DNA of 64,000 nt from Cylicocyclus nassatus (Eukaryota > Nematoda > Chromadorea > Rhabditida > Strongylidae), in the NCBI GenBank assembly GCA_958299035.1, contig CATQJL010000223.1, positions 73,515,006 through 73,579,005 on the forward strand, in the 5' to 3' direction. The first letter of the stretch is position 1, and the number at the start of each line of letters is the position of its first letter. Position numbers and translations under genes: made by a program. Shown piece after piece: positions 1-12,559 of the stretch. The notes beneath the pieces were generated by a model that saw only the letters and a list, made by a program, of their open reading frames with translations, was not told the DNA's origin and made no database searches.

Positions 1-145
1 TAATCGATATTCGTTTATTCGCTGTTTTTGATTTTCGATTATTCGTTAATCGTTCATTGAAGACTTTCGAGTTTCAGATTTCGTCGATATTCGTTAATTC
101 GATAATGTCGATTTTTCATTATTATTCGATATTCGTTGGTTCGTT
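1..145. repeat. low-complexity CGATATTCGTT/ATTCG repeat
   Basis: The first ~145 bases are built from degenerate copies of short blocks such as CGATATTCGTT, ATTCGTTAAT and ATTCG. The array continues off the left edge, so its full length is unknown. It has no coding potential. Confidence 0.6.
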
Positions 146-913
146 TATCACTTGAAATTTATCCATTTAATGAAAAATTTTGAATTTCGCGAAGTATATC
201 ATATAGGAAGCCTACTTCTATAATCTCACTCAAAGCCTTTATTTTTGGAGTCCTTCCAGTATACGATCTTCTTGACCATCGATAAATCTGGGAATCCTGT
301 AATCCTGCCTATTATGTTTAGTGAAAGGAATGAAACCATGTAGGATAAATTTTCTTTTTTTCCTAATGAGTGAAGATTTACATATGACGAAGCGGTACTT
401 CGGTCAACCTAGCCTGGAGAGTTCCGATTATTGCAACTTGTTATAAAATTCGAAGATTATCTGTTTTTTTTTCACGTTCATCAAACAGAGCAGTCTCTGC
501 GTAGAGAGTTTCAATCACAAGTTATTCTCTGAATTTCTATCAGTTTTTTACATCATTAATGGGCCTGTCAAAATTTGGAGTTTATGGGATCAGGTTCTTT
601 TAGTCAGTTCAATCACAGATCAGCATGCATTTGAATTCTCAACACTCATAATGTAATCTCGATGATCGTAACACTCTTAGATTTCTAAAACAGGTTAGCG
701 GAAGAAGATGGATTGTGCTTGTAGTTGAACGAAGCTTTCCAGCATTTCTTGGACAACTTCTGCTGCGTTAAATGGTTCTTTGAGGTGGCTTTGAATGCAT
801 GCTTGATCGGTCGCAAAATTAAGGCGTTTCTTTACATGATTCAGAATTCCAAAATGTCTACAAAGTACACAAAACGAGCCCTACTGTGGGAGACATACCC
901 TGTTGCCGCTTAT

Positions 914-1140
914 GGCCTCGGGCATACCTCACGCGATTTCAGTCGCCACGCGATTTGGCAATACTCCAAATGTTCATAACTCATCCTACGGGGTTTCTGA
1001 ATGTACGGAAGAGGGAGCATTTTATCAATCTACGAAAGTTATACATGCTGTGCATTTGAGGTCTTCCAGTATTGAATTTGAAGACATATGGCAAATTGCC
1101 AGATCGCGTGGCGACGGAAATCGCGTGAGGTATGTCCCTT
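914..1140. repeat. inverted repeat with ~57-bp arms
   Basis: Positions 914-974 (GGCATACCTCACGCGATTT...) return as a reverse complement at 1084-1140 (...AAATCGCGTGAGGTATG) with few mismatches, around a ~110-base spacer. The ends of the element are not clear and no target duplication is visible. It is probably a small foldback or MITE relic. The open frames across it follow from the repeat and look non-coding. I see nothing else at 146-1546. Confidence 0.5.
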
Positions 1141-1546
1141 GCCTATCAGAAACCCATGGAATATCTGCCACAGCTTACTTACATCTACAGTCCACTGTCG
1201 AATCATTTCATATGATCATGTGTGTCATCGCAAACATTGTCCACCTTTAGCGTTCCAATCGATTCTTGAAGCAGAAACCCTTAGATAATTGATCTCGATG
1301 TGTTCTCACTGTTTTTTTAGGTACTAATCACCTCAGATTGATGTAAGCAATGACAATTGGTCAATCTTTTGCCCTCTTTGCCACTGCAACACCAGGATGA
1401 GGAGCCAAAGGTGGACGATGTGTGTAATGGCACACACGATCACACAAGATGATTCGACTGTACGCATTTTGCTCTTGTGCAATTAATAAACAGTTTCTTG
1501 TACCAACTAACAAATCAGCATTTATTGGCTCAGCAAAATCATATCA

Positions 1547-2102
1547 TTACGACATGGGTATGAGTCCGAGTGCTGGTTTGTGATTTAAGCATTGCTTCAT
1601 GCAATTACCATGGGTCTTCCAAGTAGTCTTACTGATGTCATTGTGTTTACAGTAACTCTTTTGGCACTGTAATATATATGTGAGTTATTCTGCAAATTCA
1701 AACTGGTAAGACTTCGGGTCCTTACAACTTTCCAGCAGTAAGTCACACATTTTTTGTCGCCCTTTTTCATGGAGTAACGGCTATATCCAATTTCATCACA
1801 AAATTTTCCGCACTGAAATGACATTTGAATTGTCTAGAACTGTACCAATTAGAGCTTGGTAGAGATCAAACCTTTTCTTTCGTCCATTCCTTGTCATAAT
1901 CCCAGGTGTCGTTGGAATCTTGTTTATCACTGCTCCCCACATTGGAAGGGGTTCCAGTGGAAGCTTGTTTTTCACTGCTTCCCACATCGGAAGATTTTCC
2001 TTGTTGGGAAGAAGTGGCAGGGCCTCCACTATCGGTTTCATTCTGTTTAGCAAATACAAGCGTCGATAGTAAAAGGAAGAACAGCGCTCGATTTTGCATC
2101 AT
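1547..2102 (-). CDS. secreted eight-cysteine protein, paralog 1 (3 exons)
   Basis: My gene model has exons 2102-1872, 1812-1726 and 1666-1547, with two 59-bp GT-AG introns, giving about 145 residues. Exon 1 encodes a signal peptide (hydrophobic core FFLLLSTLVFA) and a short Ser/Gly/Lys/Gln-rich stretch with an imperfect SNVGSSDKQ-type repeat. Exon 2 (29 codons) has the pattern C-x3-C-x16-C-x3-C followed by W. Exon 3 has C-x4-C-x15-C-x3-C and then the stop. AATAAA lies about 20 bases past the stop (TTTATT at 1521 on the plus strand). Exon sizes, phases and cysteine positions match the paralogs at 8.5-9.6 kb and 27.8-28.5 kb, which is the main support for the model. I do not recognise the family. 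It should be exported and disulfide-bonded; its function is unknown. This copy is the most diverged of the three and lies outside the tandem duplication. Confidence 0.8.
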
Positions 2103-4129
2103 CCACTAAACGATGATCTATCATGATTTGTGGACATGTTACACTCTGATTTGAACCTTAAGAAAAACCTATATGAGTAGGATAACTGCAGTCGATTGCT
2201 TCTACACATAAAGAGTTTTTTACTGCTGGCAAAACAGAGCTTTGGACAGCCAATGACGCTTAGACTTGTATTTGGTCAAAAAACTCTCGAAGTTATTTTA
2301 ATCAGAATAAAGACTACAGTTGTGCTCAGACGCTTGCTACAACGTGTAGCTTTCTAGCTTATGGGAATTTCGCCCAGGCAGATATTTTGAACTTTCTTAA
2401 AATTTTTAACGGCTAAAAAAGAGTTGCCAAGTGACAGGAATTGATTCTAGCAGTACACACGGTAAAAAATAGTTACAGTGACTTAGTAAGTCGCCATGTC
2501 ATACTCATTGACTTCATCCTTTACGATACAAATGCTGCAGTACTGATTTGTCATTTGGAGAAGTGGATGAAGTGCATAGCTATAAGATGCGCTGAAGCTT
2601 TTATGTTAAAATCTTTGCAATGTGTTCCCCAATCTTGTTCCCTTGATACATAAAGGGCAATGATGTAGTACTCTTTTGAGCCTTGCGATTTTATTCAGCA
2701 GTAAATGTTGCACGCGGCACAGCTAACTCCATGCTTTGGCGCAATACATTTACCTACCTGAATTAATCATTGCAAAAAGTGAAGTTTGATTGCTACCAAC
2801 GGTTTTATCTCGTTATGCGCCTCTCTTTGGCAAGAACACCAAAGATTACTCGTAGCCTTGACTGGCTTAAAGTTTATGTGCCAAGGAGATGACCACAAAA
2901 GGAGATCTATGTAACAATGATCTATGTAACACCCCATATTACCGGAAGAATTTATGATTGATTTGTCGAGAATGATAACAGGAGAAGACTGACGGAGGTG
3001 CCGTCAGATAGAAAACGTGGCGATGCGTCAAGAAATGGTGTATGGATCATTTTGCATATTTTTCTATTGAACAAGATATAGGGATAAGTAGCGATACAAT
3101 TTTATTCTTGTCAGAGCAAAAATATCGGTCGCTCTTGTGCATAAGTAGGTTTCATTCGTTAGCGGGAGCAGAAAAGTCCCCGAACAGTTCTATCTAAATT
3201 TTGTCTCTACTACACGACTCTGACACTATTTCCACAGATTCAAAGATCCACAACGCGCTTCGGTGTAAAAGTCAGCATGATCCTACTTTGAGGCTCTCAA
3301 ACGTAACATCGGGTATCTAGAAGACATTGGATTCTACAGGCAAGTTGAAGTTCTTTGAGATGAATAAGAAGGCAGTTACATCAATGCGACACTCTTGATG
3401 CGACATTGCGCTTTCGCCTTTTTTATATCAATTTCATCGAGAGCAAAGTTCTGATTTCCGATACAAGAACCAAAGCTTAATAGAAGCGATTTCATGTTAT
3501 AACGACGGCTCCAATATGGCGTTTATTTCGCGAGCATCCCATAAATATATTTTATATTTCGATTTTACATCTTCAGGTAGCGCTGGTTTTCAATATCTGA
3601 AGCGGAGTTTGGCAGAAGGGACAAAAAAAAATCATACCAATGAGGCAACATTTCAGTTTTTGAGTACCTGTGCTGTATGCTGGTCAGCTTGGTGGACCGC
3701 AAACAATCAGCAGTTCTTCTTTTGAGATTTTATAGAAAGCCGTTTTAAATAGAAAATCTTAAAATTGCAGGATTTTTAAAATATTCATCACTTTTGCGTG
3801 ATGACGACTTGCAGACTCATTTTCCTTAAGAAGCTACTTTCAAACTGAAATGAGCTTCTTACTGTGCTGAAAGTGGGACAAGGTAGAATGGAAGCTTCGT
3901 AATTTGACATTGGACGAAGATATATCAAAGCAGAAATGGAAATCTGGGACCTGCAGATAGTCCAACGCGGCCAATGTGCAAGATTTGTTATTTTGCGCAG
4001 CCCAAACTCAAACGGTTAGAAGAAGTAGAGGGTCGTTCAGTTAAAACTGGCACTACAATATTTTTGAAAAATGCCGCTTATCTAAGCTAATAACCATCTC
4101 GAGAAGAGTTAGTCTTTATTTCAGGTCTG
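2103..4129. other. no gene seen
   Basis: This is AT-rich sequence with only short chance frames. A small direct repeat of GATCTATGTAACA lies at about 2905-2935. I see no similarity to the duplicated units. Confidence 0.5.
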
Positions 4130-4784
4130 ATATTCCGTTTACACTGACACCAACATAAGTTTTGAAATTAGGATCTGCGTCATTTGCACACAACGTTGCT
4201 TCTCGAAACTCTTGGACCAAGTGACACTCATGGCTCGTTTATTCGTATTTCAATTCTCGTCTATTTTTGATTTTATGTATAACGGTCGAGATTCGTGTAA
4301 GTTTATTACGCAACAAACTTTCCATTTTGCTTTCCCGAGAAAGCTATAAGCGTTTGATTCTAGCAAAATTGATGGTTCAAATTCGCTTACGTGTCTGGAG
4401 TCAAGCATAAAAGAAATATATGGCATCGCGATCGATTGCTGTTGTTGTTGGTAAGCGATGAAAAAGATTTCATAAATGATGGAGCTATGTGCCTTGGACT
4501 ACTTTGTCTTGCAAACGGAGCGTGATTTGTGGACCACGCCTATAATAATCCATTCCAGTTAACCTTGTCTTACCATTTGTGAAATTTTCAGATCAGAAGC
4601 TAAATTTGTTTTGGGTTTTTATGGAGAGACTTCCTTTTATAGCTTGGCTCTGGGATTATCAACCGTCTGGAGACAGTGATGGGCACTGGAAACTTCTAAA
4701 TAGTCTTCCACAAGGCATCCATCAGATCGGTCACGGCAGCTATTGGGTTGCTTTGACAGTTCACAACCCCTCAAATTCTGACAG

Positions 4785-5401
4785 GGAGAGGATACTTGAT
4801 CGAAGGCACCAATCCAGTTGGGACATATATCATCTTGAAGCTTGAAACGCTGATTCCAAATCCGTAGTTTCTAGCTGCGGAGCGGTTTTGTAGAAGGAGT
4901 TGTGAGGGGTGTTTCCTCTGGGGTTGACGCGCCCTCCAGCAGGACTCCCCTTATCTATGAGCACTGTAGAGGAGTACCAACTGGTGGCAACTGGCCTAGT
5001 GGTAAGTGATTTGAATGAAGATTACATAAGGATTATAATACTCATATTACTTTGGTATTCTTGATTCTAACTTCGATAAGCATCAGTGTTATCGGAAATT
5101 CCAGGCTTTAGGGCTCTAAAGATGATTAGAAGCTCAATTTTGCAAAAATAGCGACAAAGTTGCGAAGGGTATTATCACTTACCACTAGGCCAGTTGCCCT
5201 ACTTGATACTCCTCTACAGTGCTCATAGAGAAGGGTAGAACTGCAGGAGGGCGCCTAAACCCTAGAGAGAAACACCCCTCAAAACTCCTTCTACAAAACC
5301 GCTCCGCAGCTAGAAACTACAGATTTGGAATCAGCGTTTCAAGTGCTTTAAGATGATATATGTCTCATCTGGATTGGTGCTTTCGACTAAGTATCCTCTC
5401 G
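4785..5401. mobile_element. TIR element with ~230-bp arms
   Basis: The left arm (from GAGAGGATACTT at 4786 to about 5007) is the reverse complement of the right arm (about 5175 to AGTATCCTCTC at 5400). Both arms contain GCTCCGCAGCTAGAAACTAC or its complement. Unit 2 lacks the element: its empty site reads straight from AAATTCTGAG to CACCTTGTTG near 26,910. There is no transposase frame. The superfamily is not assigned, because flanking divergence hides the target duplication. Confidence 0.75.
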
Positions 5402-5471
5402 TTGTGATTTCTCACCTTGTTGTCAACCCTAACTGGCAGCCATGCTAAAGTTTGGAAACGTTTTCATGACT

Positions 5472-6777
5472 CATGGGCCCGTAGTAAACCCCCGAAATAT
5501 GTCGTGATGTAAAGAAACCGAGAACACGACTTGTCCGACTGAAGGACGTGCTGCTCACGACCATGTTATGGTCGCCGCAAAACATACGACCGCAGCGCGA
5601 TCGAACTACTCGTTGCCTTGACGGCGCGCACTGCCACTGCGCTATTGATTCTCCTCGAACCAGAAAAAATTAAAGCTAAAACCAGCGAAGCAAAGATGCG
5701 GCAGGCAGAACACGTGCTTACTGCTTGAGAGCAAATCCATAAGCAAGCCTTATGTGTGTTGACCTTTATATAAGTTGTAAAAGTATACACAGCCTTCCCC
5801 GAGCCACTATCAAAGCGCGGTACTGGCGGCAACTCTACAAGAGGTGCGCATAGCCCAGTGCCAGTGTTGGGTGGCGCTGAGCTAAGGGCGGCGGGTACGA
5901 ATGCCATGTGGGCCACTGTTTTGCAACTTGCTGGCTAGTTAGTTTTTATGTAATTAAACAAAATTTGTAACTTTTGGTAGTGGGAAGTCATTGCAAAACA
6001 TAAATCACTGGCAATACACGAGAAATTTAAAATATTGTAAAACTATTACTACTTTGGTTGGTGCAAATATGAGCAATATCATTAGCCATAACGCCAAACG
6101 GTTCCCTTCCCCAAATCATGAGGGAAACGCTGGACGCACAGCCAATGAACAGCATTTCAGCGTATAAACATTATAAAAGCTGCTCAAATAAAAGAATTAA
6201 GAGACTAAGACATGCAGAAGGAAAAATTTGGTGCACAAATAAGTTGCAATGTGAGAATCACAAGAAAATATTCAAACACGATAAGACACCAGAAAGTAGA
6301 ATTCTGGAGTAAATCATAATCAAAATAAACTCACCTTTTTTCGATTCCAAGAAATATAGCAGTAGAAATGCTAAGAAAACGGAATAAGACGTTCGGCGCG
6401 TTACATTTGGGCGCTTATCAGCTGTTGATATCGATTGCATTCGGCGTGCGTTGAACCCATTGCTGTGTGCCTACGGCCCTTGCACAAGGTCGCGAGCTCG
6501 GCGTACTCGACCCCTAGTCACTTGCGCCTTTCTGCGTCTCCACGCTGGGCCCACTATTTCTATTTCTCTGCCCCTTAAGTGACGACGTTCACAACGTGCT
6601 CGTCCTATGCGCGCGAGGACGAGCACGTCCTGCAGTCATGACGTCGTGCGATTTCGCCGCGCGGCTGTGATAAGAGATAGGCGCGCGACAAAACGCTGCC
6701 GAAACGAAACGTGCTGGGTACGTGCGATGTTTCGAACGTCGCGACCCTCATGACGGGGGGGGGTTACTACGGGCCAT
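5472..6777. mobile_element. 1.3-kb GC-rich TIR insertion
   Basis: The ends are inverted: CATGGGCCCGTAGTAA at the left and TTACTACGGGCCATG at the right, next to C- and G-runs. The insertion is absent from unit 2, where GAAACGTTTTCATGG runs on to the matching flank near 26,970. The interior is much more GC- and CpG-rich than the surroundings, especially 6,400-6,730. It contains an 11-bp perfect stem (GTGCTCGTCCT...AGGACGAGCAC) at 6597-6630. A 116-codon minus frame at 5566-5916 has no recognisable domain. This is an unassigned, probably non-autonomous DNA element. Confidence 0.65.
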
Positions 6778-7170
6778 GGTGTCGATAAACGTGAAGGTCC
6801 TTTGAAGGATCTCGAGTTCGTATGTGGTGGGACTATGTACTATATTTGGACTAGTTTGGCGGTTGCAACCGGAGCGTGATTTGCGGTTCATGCCTATAAT
6901 ACCCATTCCGGCTTTTTAACTTGTCTTGACCATTCGTAAAGTTTTCAGATCAGAAGCCAAAATTGTTTTGACGGTTCTATTTGAACAGACTTTCTTTCTG
7001 AGCTTCATTTGTTAGACCGCAGTCGCAACAATAAAGGCAAAAGCCAGGCGGAGAGGAGGAGGAGGCAAAAAAGGTCAAAGGGAACTTCGAGAAATTTTTC
7101 GAAATTAAAAGGGACTTTGTTTCAAAATCTCAGGTTGAGATAGCGCCAAGTTCTGTTCCCGGCAAACATC

Positions 7171-8044
7171 TGAGGCTGCTGCATAAGTCCTGTCCGATTT
7201 AATTTTTGAAAAAGTTAACTTCTTTCCATAACCTTACCCTCTGTGTGTTGAGCAGTTCTTTAGCTTTCAGAGAAATACTAACTCTTGCGAAAGACTCTGT
7301 TGAAGAAAAAGCAAGAACTCGAAAACCTTACGGCGTACTCTTCGAATCTGTCTTCTATGACGTGATATGCTCTCTAATAAAAATTGACAGGCGCATTAAG
7401 CAGCCATGGATGGATAGAGAAAATTTCGAAGATTCTTCTATGCCCATAGGATCTTCGGTGCCGAGAGATTTTTTTTGACCGAATGAAAACACAGCCGTTT
7501 TTCAACTTCGTTCTAGTACATGTATGTATGTCAACCTTCAAATTATAAATTTAGACCTGCCGCGAGGGGTGAAAAGCAAATGGTGGCTGGGATCTGCTAG
7601 CCCTTGCTTTACTCTAGCACCTCCAACATTAGATTCATCGATTGCTGCTATTCACGCAATGTTATTGCATGTAGAACTTTTGTACAGATGATTATTTTCC
7701 AATAAGAATTTCACTAGCAAGAAGTTCTTCGCATGAAAGTGACTTTGGGCATATACTGGATTGTTTCACCCTTATTCCGCGACTAACACAAGGACTTGAC
7801 TTGAAGAGCATATTGTGGAGATTTTTTCGCAATAACTTTTTCTTGGCTGAGAACGTGTCTCGACCATCAGGGGAACATAGGCCTGCAACCTCGTCAGACT
7901 AGAGATTTCATCGAAATATGATATGGGTTAAAAGTAGAAAAAAAATGATTTCTAACGGTACAGTAATATCGCATTACGATTGAAAATCTCCTAGAAGGCT
8001 GCTTTGAACGTAAGGAAAAATCGGACAGCTCAAACAGCAGATCA
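7171..8044. mobile_element. mariner-like non-autonomous element
   Basis: The left end TGAGGCTGCTGCATAAGTCC and the complement of the right end (TGATCTGCTG...GAGCTGTCCGATT) are related and share GTCCGATTT. The left end resembles the YTAGGxTGxTGCA... start of many mariner elements. The 874-bp block is missing from unit 2, where sequence runs directly through at about 27,408. A 90-codon plus frame at 7206-7478 shows no transposase motif, so the element seems internally deleted. Confidence 0.6.
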
Positions 8045-8235
8045 GTAACATAGCCACTTATTCAGTTTTCTGGATAAAAGCTTTGAACCCGCACAATAAA
8101 GCACCGAAAGTTGCTACACTATCTGTTCAATAGGTTCCTCTAGCAATCTTATCGTTAGTGCAACCTTGCTGCTCTAAATCATATTTGAAAGAAGTTGTAA
8201 TAAGTCTGGCTTTCATTCACTAAGCAAAGCAAAGT

Positions 8236-8257
8236 GTATGCTCTCTCTCTCTCTCTG
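8236..8257. repeat. (CT)n microsatellite
   Basis: A short run of CT dinucleotides about 200 bases past the polyadenylation signal of the gene at 8.45-9.6 kb. Confidence 0.8.
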
Positions 8258-8451
8258 TATTCACACTTCCAAGTTTCGCACACCCTCGGAACTGCATAAA
8301 AAAGAGTCCTCGAAAGAAACTTACTCCTAACATATCCTAACAAAATTTTTATCGCAAGCTAATACTAACTCCTCTTTGCATTTGAGATGATGCAGTTCTT
8401 CTACAGAATTAAACGAATTAACATTTATTGCGCTTAATAACAGCAAAATCA

Positions 8452-9601
8452 CTATTGTAAGATGGATATGAGTTCATTTTTTGGCCTGAATACCAGGCAG
8501 TAATGCATGCAATTGCCATGGCTCCCCCAAGGAGTCGCTAAAGCAGCGGTAACATTTGGGCACCAATTCCCTTCGCACTGTAAAGCGTTAAAATTAGTCT
8601 GCAAATTTAGATTGATGAGACTTCGGTGTTCTTACGACATTCCAGCAGTAATATACGCATCTTGAGTCGTTCTTTGGCAAAGAGTAACGAATATATCCGA
8701 CTTCCTTACACCATTCCACGCACTGTAATGACACTCAAGTTTATTAGAATCGTATCTTTGTCGAGTTTGAAAAAGCTCAAACCTCCTTTTCCTTCCAAGT
8801 CCTGTTTCTTTCAAAGCTATAGGGAACTCTTACAACAGTACTTGTTGTGGAGTATTGTCCATCGCCATTATTTGAAGGTGTAAATACTTTTGTACTGGAT
8901 GATCCATATGAAGAAGTTGTAGCATCGCTTGTAGATATTCTTTTACCGGATACTCCATGTGAAGATGTTGTAATATCGCTTGTAGATACTCCATCACCGG
9001 ATACTTCATATGAAGATGTTGTAATATCGCTTATAGATACTCCATTACCGGATGTTTCATATGAAGATGTTGTAATATCGCTTATAGAGACTCCACCGGA
9101 TGCTTCATATGAAGATGTTGTGATATCGCTTGTAGATTCTGCTTCACCGAATACTCTATATGAAGATGTTGTGATATCGCTTGTAGATTCTGCTTCACCG
9201 AATACTCTATATGAAGATGTTGTGATATCGCTTGTAGATACTCCATCATCGGATGCTTCATATGAAGATGTTCTAATATCGCTTATAGATACTCCATCAC
9301 CCAATGCTTCAAATGAAGATGTTGTAATATCGCTTGTAGATACTTCTTCACCGGATGCTTCAAATGAAGATGTTGTAATATCGCTTATAGATACTCCATC
9401 ACCAGATGCTTCAAATGAAGATGTTGTAATATCGCTTGCAGATTCTTTTTTAGCGAACTCCATATAAAGACGTTGTAGTATGTCTTGCAGATACTTCTTC
9501 ACGAATTCTTCATATGAAAGTGTTGTAGTATCCCTATCATTTGGGATTGCAGCACATGCAAGAATCGTTAGAAGAAGGCAGAACATTAACTCAATGTGCA
9601 T
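8452..9601 (-). CDS. secreted mucin-like eight-cysteine protein, paralog 2 (3 exons)
   Basis: Exons are 9601-8783, 8722-8636 and 8577-8452, with introns of 60 and 58 bp and 343 codons in all. Residues 1 to about 18 form a signal peptide (core LMFCLLLTILACAA). A Ser/Thr-rich region follows with about 11 imperfect units of 16-17 residues centred on SDITTSSYEASGDGVS; two neighbouring units are identical in DNA (about 9115-9240). Such a region is a good candidate for dense O-glycosylation. Exon 2 encodes C-x3-C-x16-C-x3-C; exon 3 encodes C-x4-C-x16-C-x3-C and ends at TAG. AATAAA lies 23 bp past the stop. A TTTTCATTTAG sits just before the start codon and may be a spliced-leader acceptor. Export is inferred from the signal peptide. 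The family is not recognised. Its ortholog in unit 2 is at 27.8-28.5 kb. Confidence 0.88.
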
Positions 9602-9771
9602 CGTCCACTAAATGAAAACCTTGTTAGGACTCATCACACTCTATTGGAAGCATAAGAAGTGGTCCGGGCTTGTGGACAAAAACAGTGGCGTTAGGATTCT
9701 CTCTTATTCAACCAAACATGACATATTGAGCTTCGAAGCTTGTGCCATGCCTCAGAGGTCCCAACATTATA

Positions 9772-10411
9772 CAGGGTGTCCCAAAAAATGTGCCTACTGT
9801 TTGATTGTTAATAAGTCGCTTGTAAGGAATTCTTTCAAGATGGAATGTACCGCTTTGTAGGGCTGGCTTTAACTTAGATTTACAGTATGGAGCGCAACAA
9901 TCGTTTTTCATTACTGTAAGATTACGGTAGGAATTTTAGCATGTGGCGTTACCATGAAAAGCTGCCATTTCAAATAATTTCAGAAAATCTGAAAACTTCT
10001 GTAATGGTTTCATGGACACCAAGCTCAATACTTGATGTAATATGATGATGTAATATGATGTAATATTTTTAGCGTCATCAAAAGAACGGCTACTACTGCT
10101 TACTCAGATCATTTTCTAAGAAAACATTATAAGGATATGCTTCTGATAATTTCATATTCAAAGACAGCAACTCCAATCAGCCTAGTTTGAGAGTTTCAGA
10201 TCGTTTTGTTTCCTTTCGAGCCAAAAAATATGACCCTCATAACTCGAAATCCTTTGTGATTCTACAGTAAAGAGAAGAGGTAAATGATTTGCTCTATATT
10301 ATAGATCTAAGTTAAAGCCAGCTCTACAACGGTACCCAAAGCTTCTCCAAAACTTCTTGACAAGTGGGTTATTAGGAATCAAACAGTAGGCACATTTTTT
10401 GGGACACCCTG
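9772..10411. mobile_element. Tc1/mariner-type MITE (CAGGGTGTCC ends)
   Basis: Long inverted arms start with CAGGGTGTCCCAAAAAATGT and its complement, and TA flanks both ends. The matching site in unit 2 (near 28,672) is empty and holds a single TA: CCAACATTATAAAC. The element is 640 bp with no coding frame. A second copy lies at 40,574-41,247. Confidence 0.85.
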
Positions 10412-12540
10412 TATTACTAATCAGAAGAAGGATGGGAAGTGCTTAGGTGCTTGTAACAAATTATGCGGCTTTTTTGATGATAAAGTCGCTTGTGAAAAAG
10501 ATGAGATTTAAGGGAAAAGTGTTCAACAGTAAGCAACAACTGAACGTCAAACAGGGGTCTGGTACCCCATTATATTTGTAGTAACGACCTCGCTTAGGCA
10601 AGGTTTTACAAAGTACAATCCTTGGCATTCGTTGGCTAATCCTGTTTTTGACGGCGAAAAGAGCGCTGATCTAGAACGCCTACGGGACCTGCTGATTATA
10701 TTAAAATGAGAAATTGTTGGAACGCCAACGCAACTACTTTTCATTTTTCGGCACAATGATTTGCGTATACATTTAGAGAGACTTCTGCCACCACAGTTCG
10801 AACATTTTTATTTTACAGTGTATGACGAAAAATGTCACAGGAGTCTGTCCCCTCAAAGGCTATGCGCAAAGCATGAACCACTATAAAAAGGGGAAGATAT
10901 GTATGTACAAGGTGCGATTTTCTCATCCATAAAGATATTTAGAAGTCCTGTGCATGATTGCTCCGTTCATATGAGTTCCTCTCATCATTCCAAGAAGGCA
11001 AAATTAGACCCGTTTCTGCCTGACCACACAATAATTGTTCTATGGACAACAGGTGTGTACGCTCTATCGTTTGCAAAATTAGGAAGATTTTACACTACTC
11101 ATGATTCCGTAATTAATTAAGTTGCGTAATAAGCTCAGGCGCTTTTTGAAGGCGAATCGCTTTCCCACCTTTTTCAGGAAGTCTGTATTTGTTCCTATCG
11201 TTTTGAAGCACCATCCATCCAGACTGAGGGTGATGAAGTTACAAATGTATCGGGGCTCCATTTCTGCCTAAGTTTCGCTGCAAAAGAGCGAGGACATTGC
11301 TTTAGAATGCGGAAGAGGCGATGGTGGCTTCCTTCATCAGGCTCAGTGGTCCTAAACAAAAGAAATCCAAATCTGGGCTCCAGTGTGTAAGTCGTATACG
11401 ACGCGCGGTCTGACTCAACCCTTCATTTTGATAATCAGGTTTTCGAGATTTTCAATCTAAGCCCACTTTTGGACTTGTTATATTCAGACCGCCCACGTTG
11501 ATGGGCGGGGTCACTATTGTCGTTTCTACCTTCTGGGGAATTCTCTCGCTCAACTACCTATCTTAGGCGATTACTTAGTTAGGGGCCCTTCCATTCCACA
11601 GCATCAAGTTCTTATCAGCCTCTATTTGGGTTGAAGTGCTTTGAAAGGATTTCCTTTGAGTTTCACACATTGACGGATTTTATCATAACTTGCCAGGTAG
11701 ACTCATTTTCAACAGTTATCGTAGCTTTTGAGAAAAGTCAGAATGCTGCGAAAACAGGAAAGCTTGCTTTGTGAGAGGTGCTATCAATCATAAATTTACT
11801 CAACAATGATAACAAAGCTTATTCAGCAACCGGAAATCGCTCTCGTTTTCTCGGATGCCCTTTGAAGATTAGCATTTGAAAGCAGTCTTAGAAAGGACTA
11901 ATCGACGATTAGTGCAAAATATGGACTGAAGTGACAGAATGTGTGGCAAAACCGTACTCTCTATGGTTTCTACTTAAAAAGTCCCAAGCTACTTTTTTTT
12001 CACCTTTCATTGTACTTCTCGATGACTGATACAAGGTTTCTTCCTTAGCGCTCACAAGAGCTAGGTTTCAAGCATGACGAGGCTCACCATATTTGGTGAA
12101 ACTAAAAATTCGAACTTCAATGTCGAAAATAGCATGGTATTCAATGTTGCGAGCTATGATTGCTCAATTGATTCGAAAATGCGCATATCGCTGAAAAGTG
12201 CTAATTATACTTTTTATAATAAACCTGTTGGCTCCGATAAACATCGACCCACTTCGACTTCTGAGCTTCCAAATTTGATATTTTCGTAGTACAAAAATAA
12301 GCATTTTTGACATTTGTTCATTTTTTTGCCGATTATGGAAAATGACGCCCTCCAATCATTATCAGAGAAAGAAGGATTAGATTGCTTTAAAGAAACTATT
12401 AAAGGGTTGTAAACACCGTAAACTCTTTGTAAGGCGGGCAGGAGGTTCTGCACTGAAAATTGGTAGACAAAAACAAACAGTGGGTCATACCGCACGCAAC
12501 CCAATCCCACAGTTTAAACATATTCCTAATATAAAAGTAA
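10412..12540. other. shared unit sequence, no gene recognised
   Basis: This stretch aligns with 31,060-34,600 of unit 2 but has no frame conserved in both copies. It contains the empty site (around 11,575, ACTTAGTTAGG) of the Harbinger-like MITE that occupies unit 2 at 33,152. Confidence 0.5.
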
Positions 12541-12559
12541 CTCAAAACACAGTTCCAGT

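Noticed and set aside
5566..5916. 116-codon minus frame in the GC-rich insertion
   Set aside because: No motif or splice context; high GC makes chance frames likely.
8636..8722. ShK-type or kunitz-type cysteine domain in the secreted family
   Set aside because: Cysteine spacing (x3, x16, x3) fits neither domain.
8847..9467. 206-codon plus-strand frame opposite the mucin-like gene
   Set aside because: It is the complement of the regular repeat coding on the minus strand; no splice signals, and it is shortened and shifted in the paralog.
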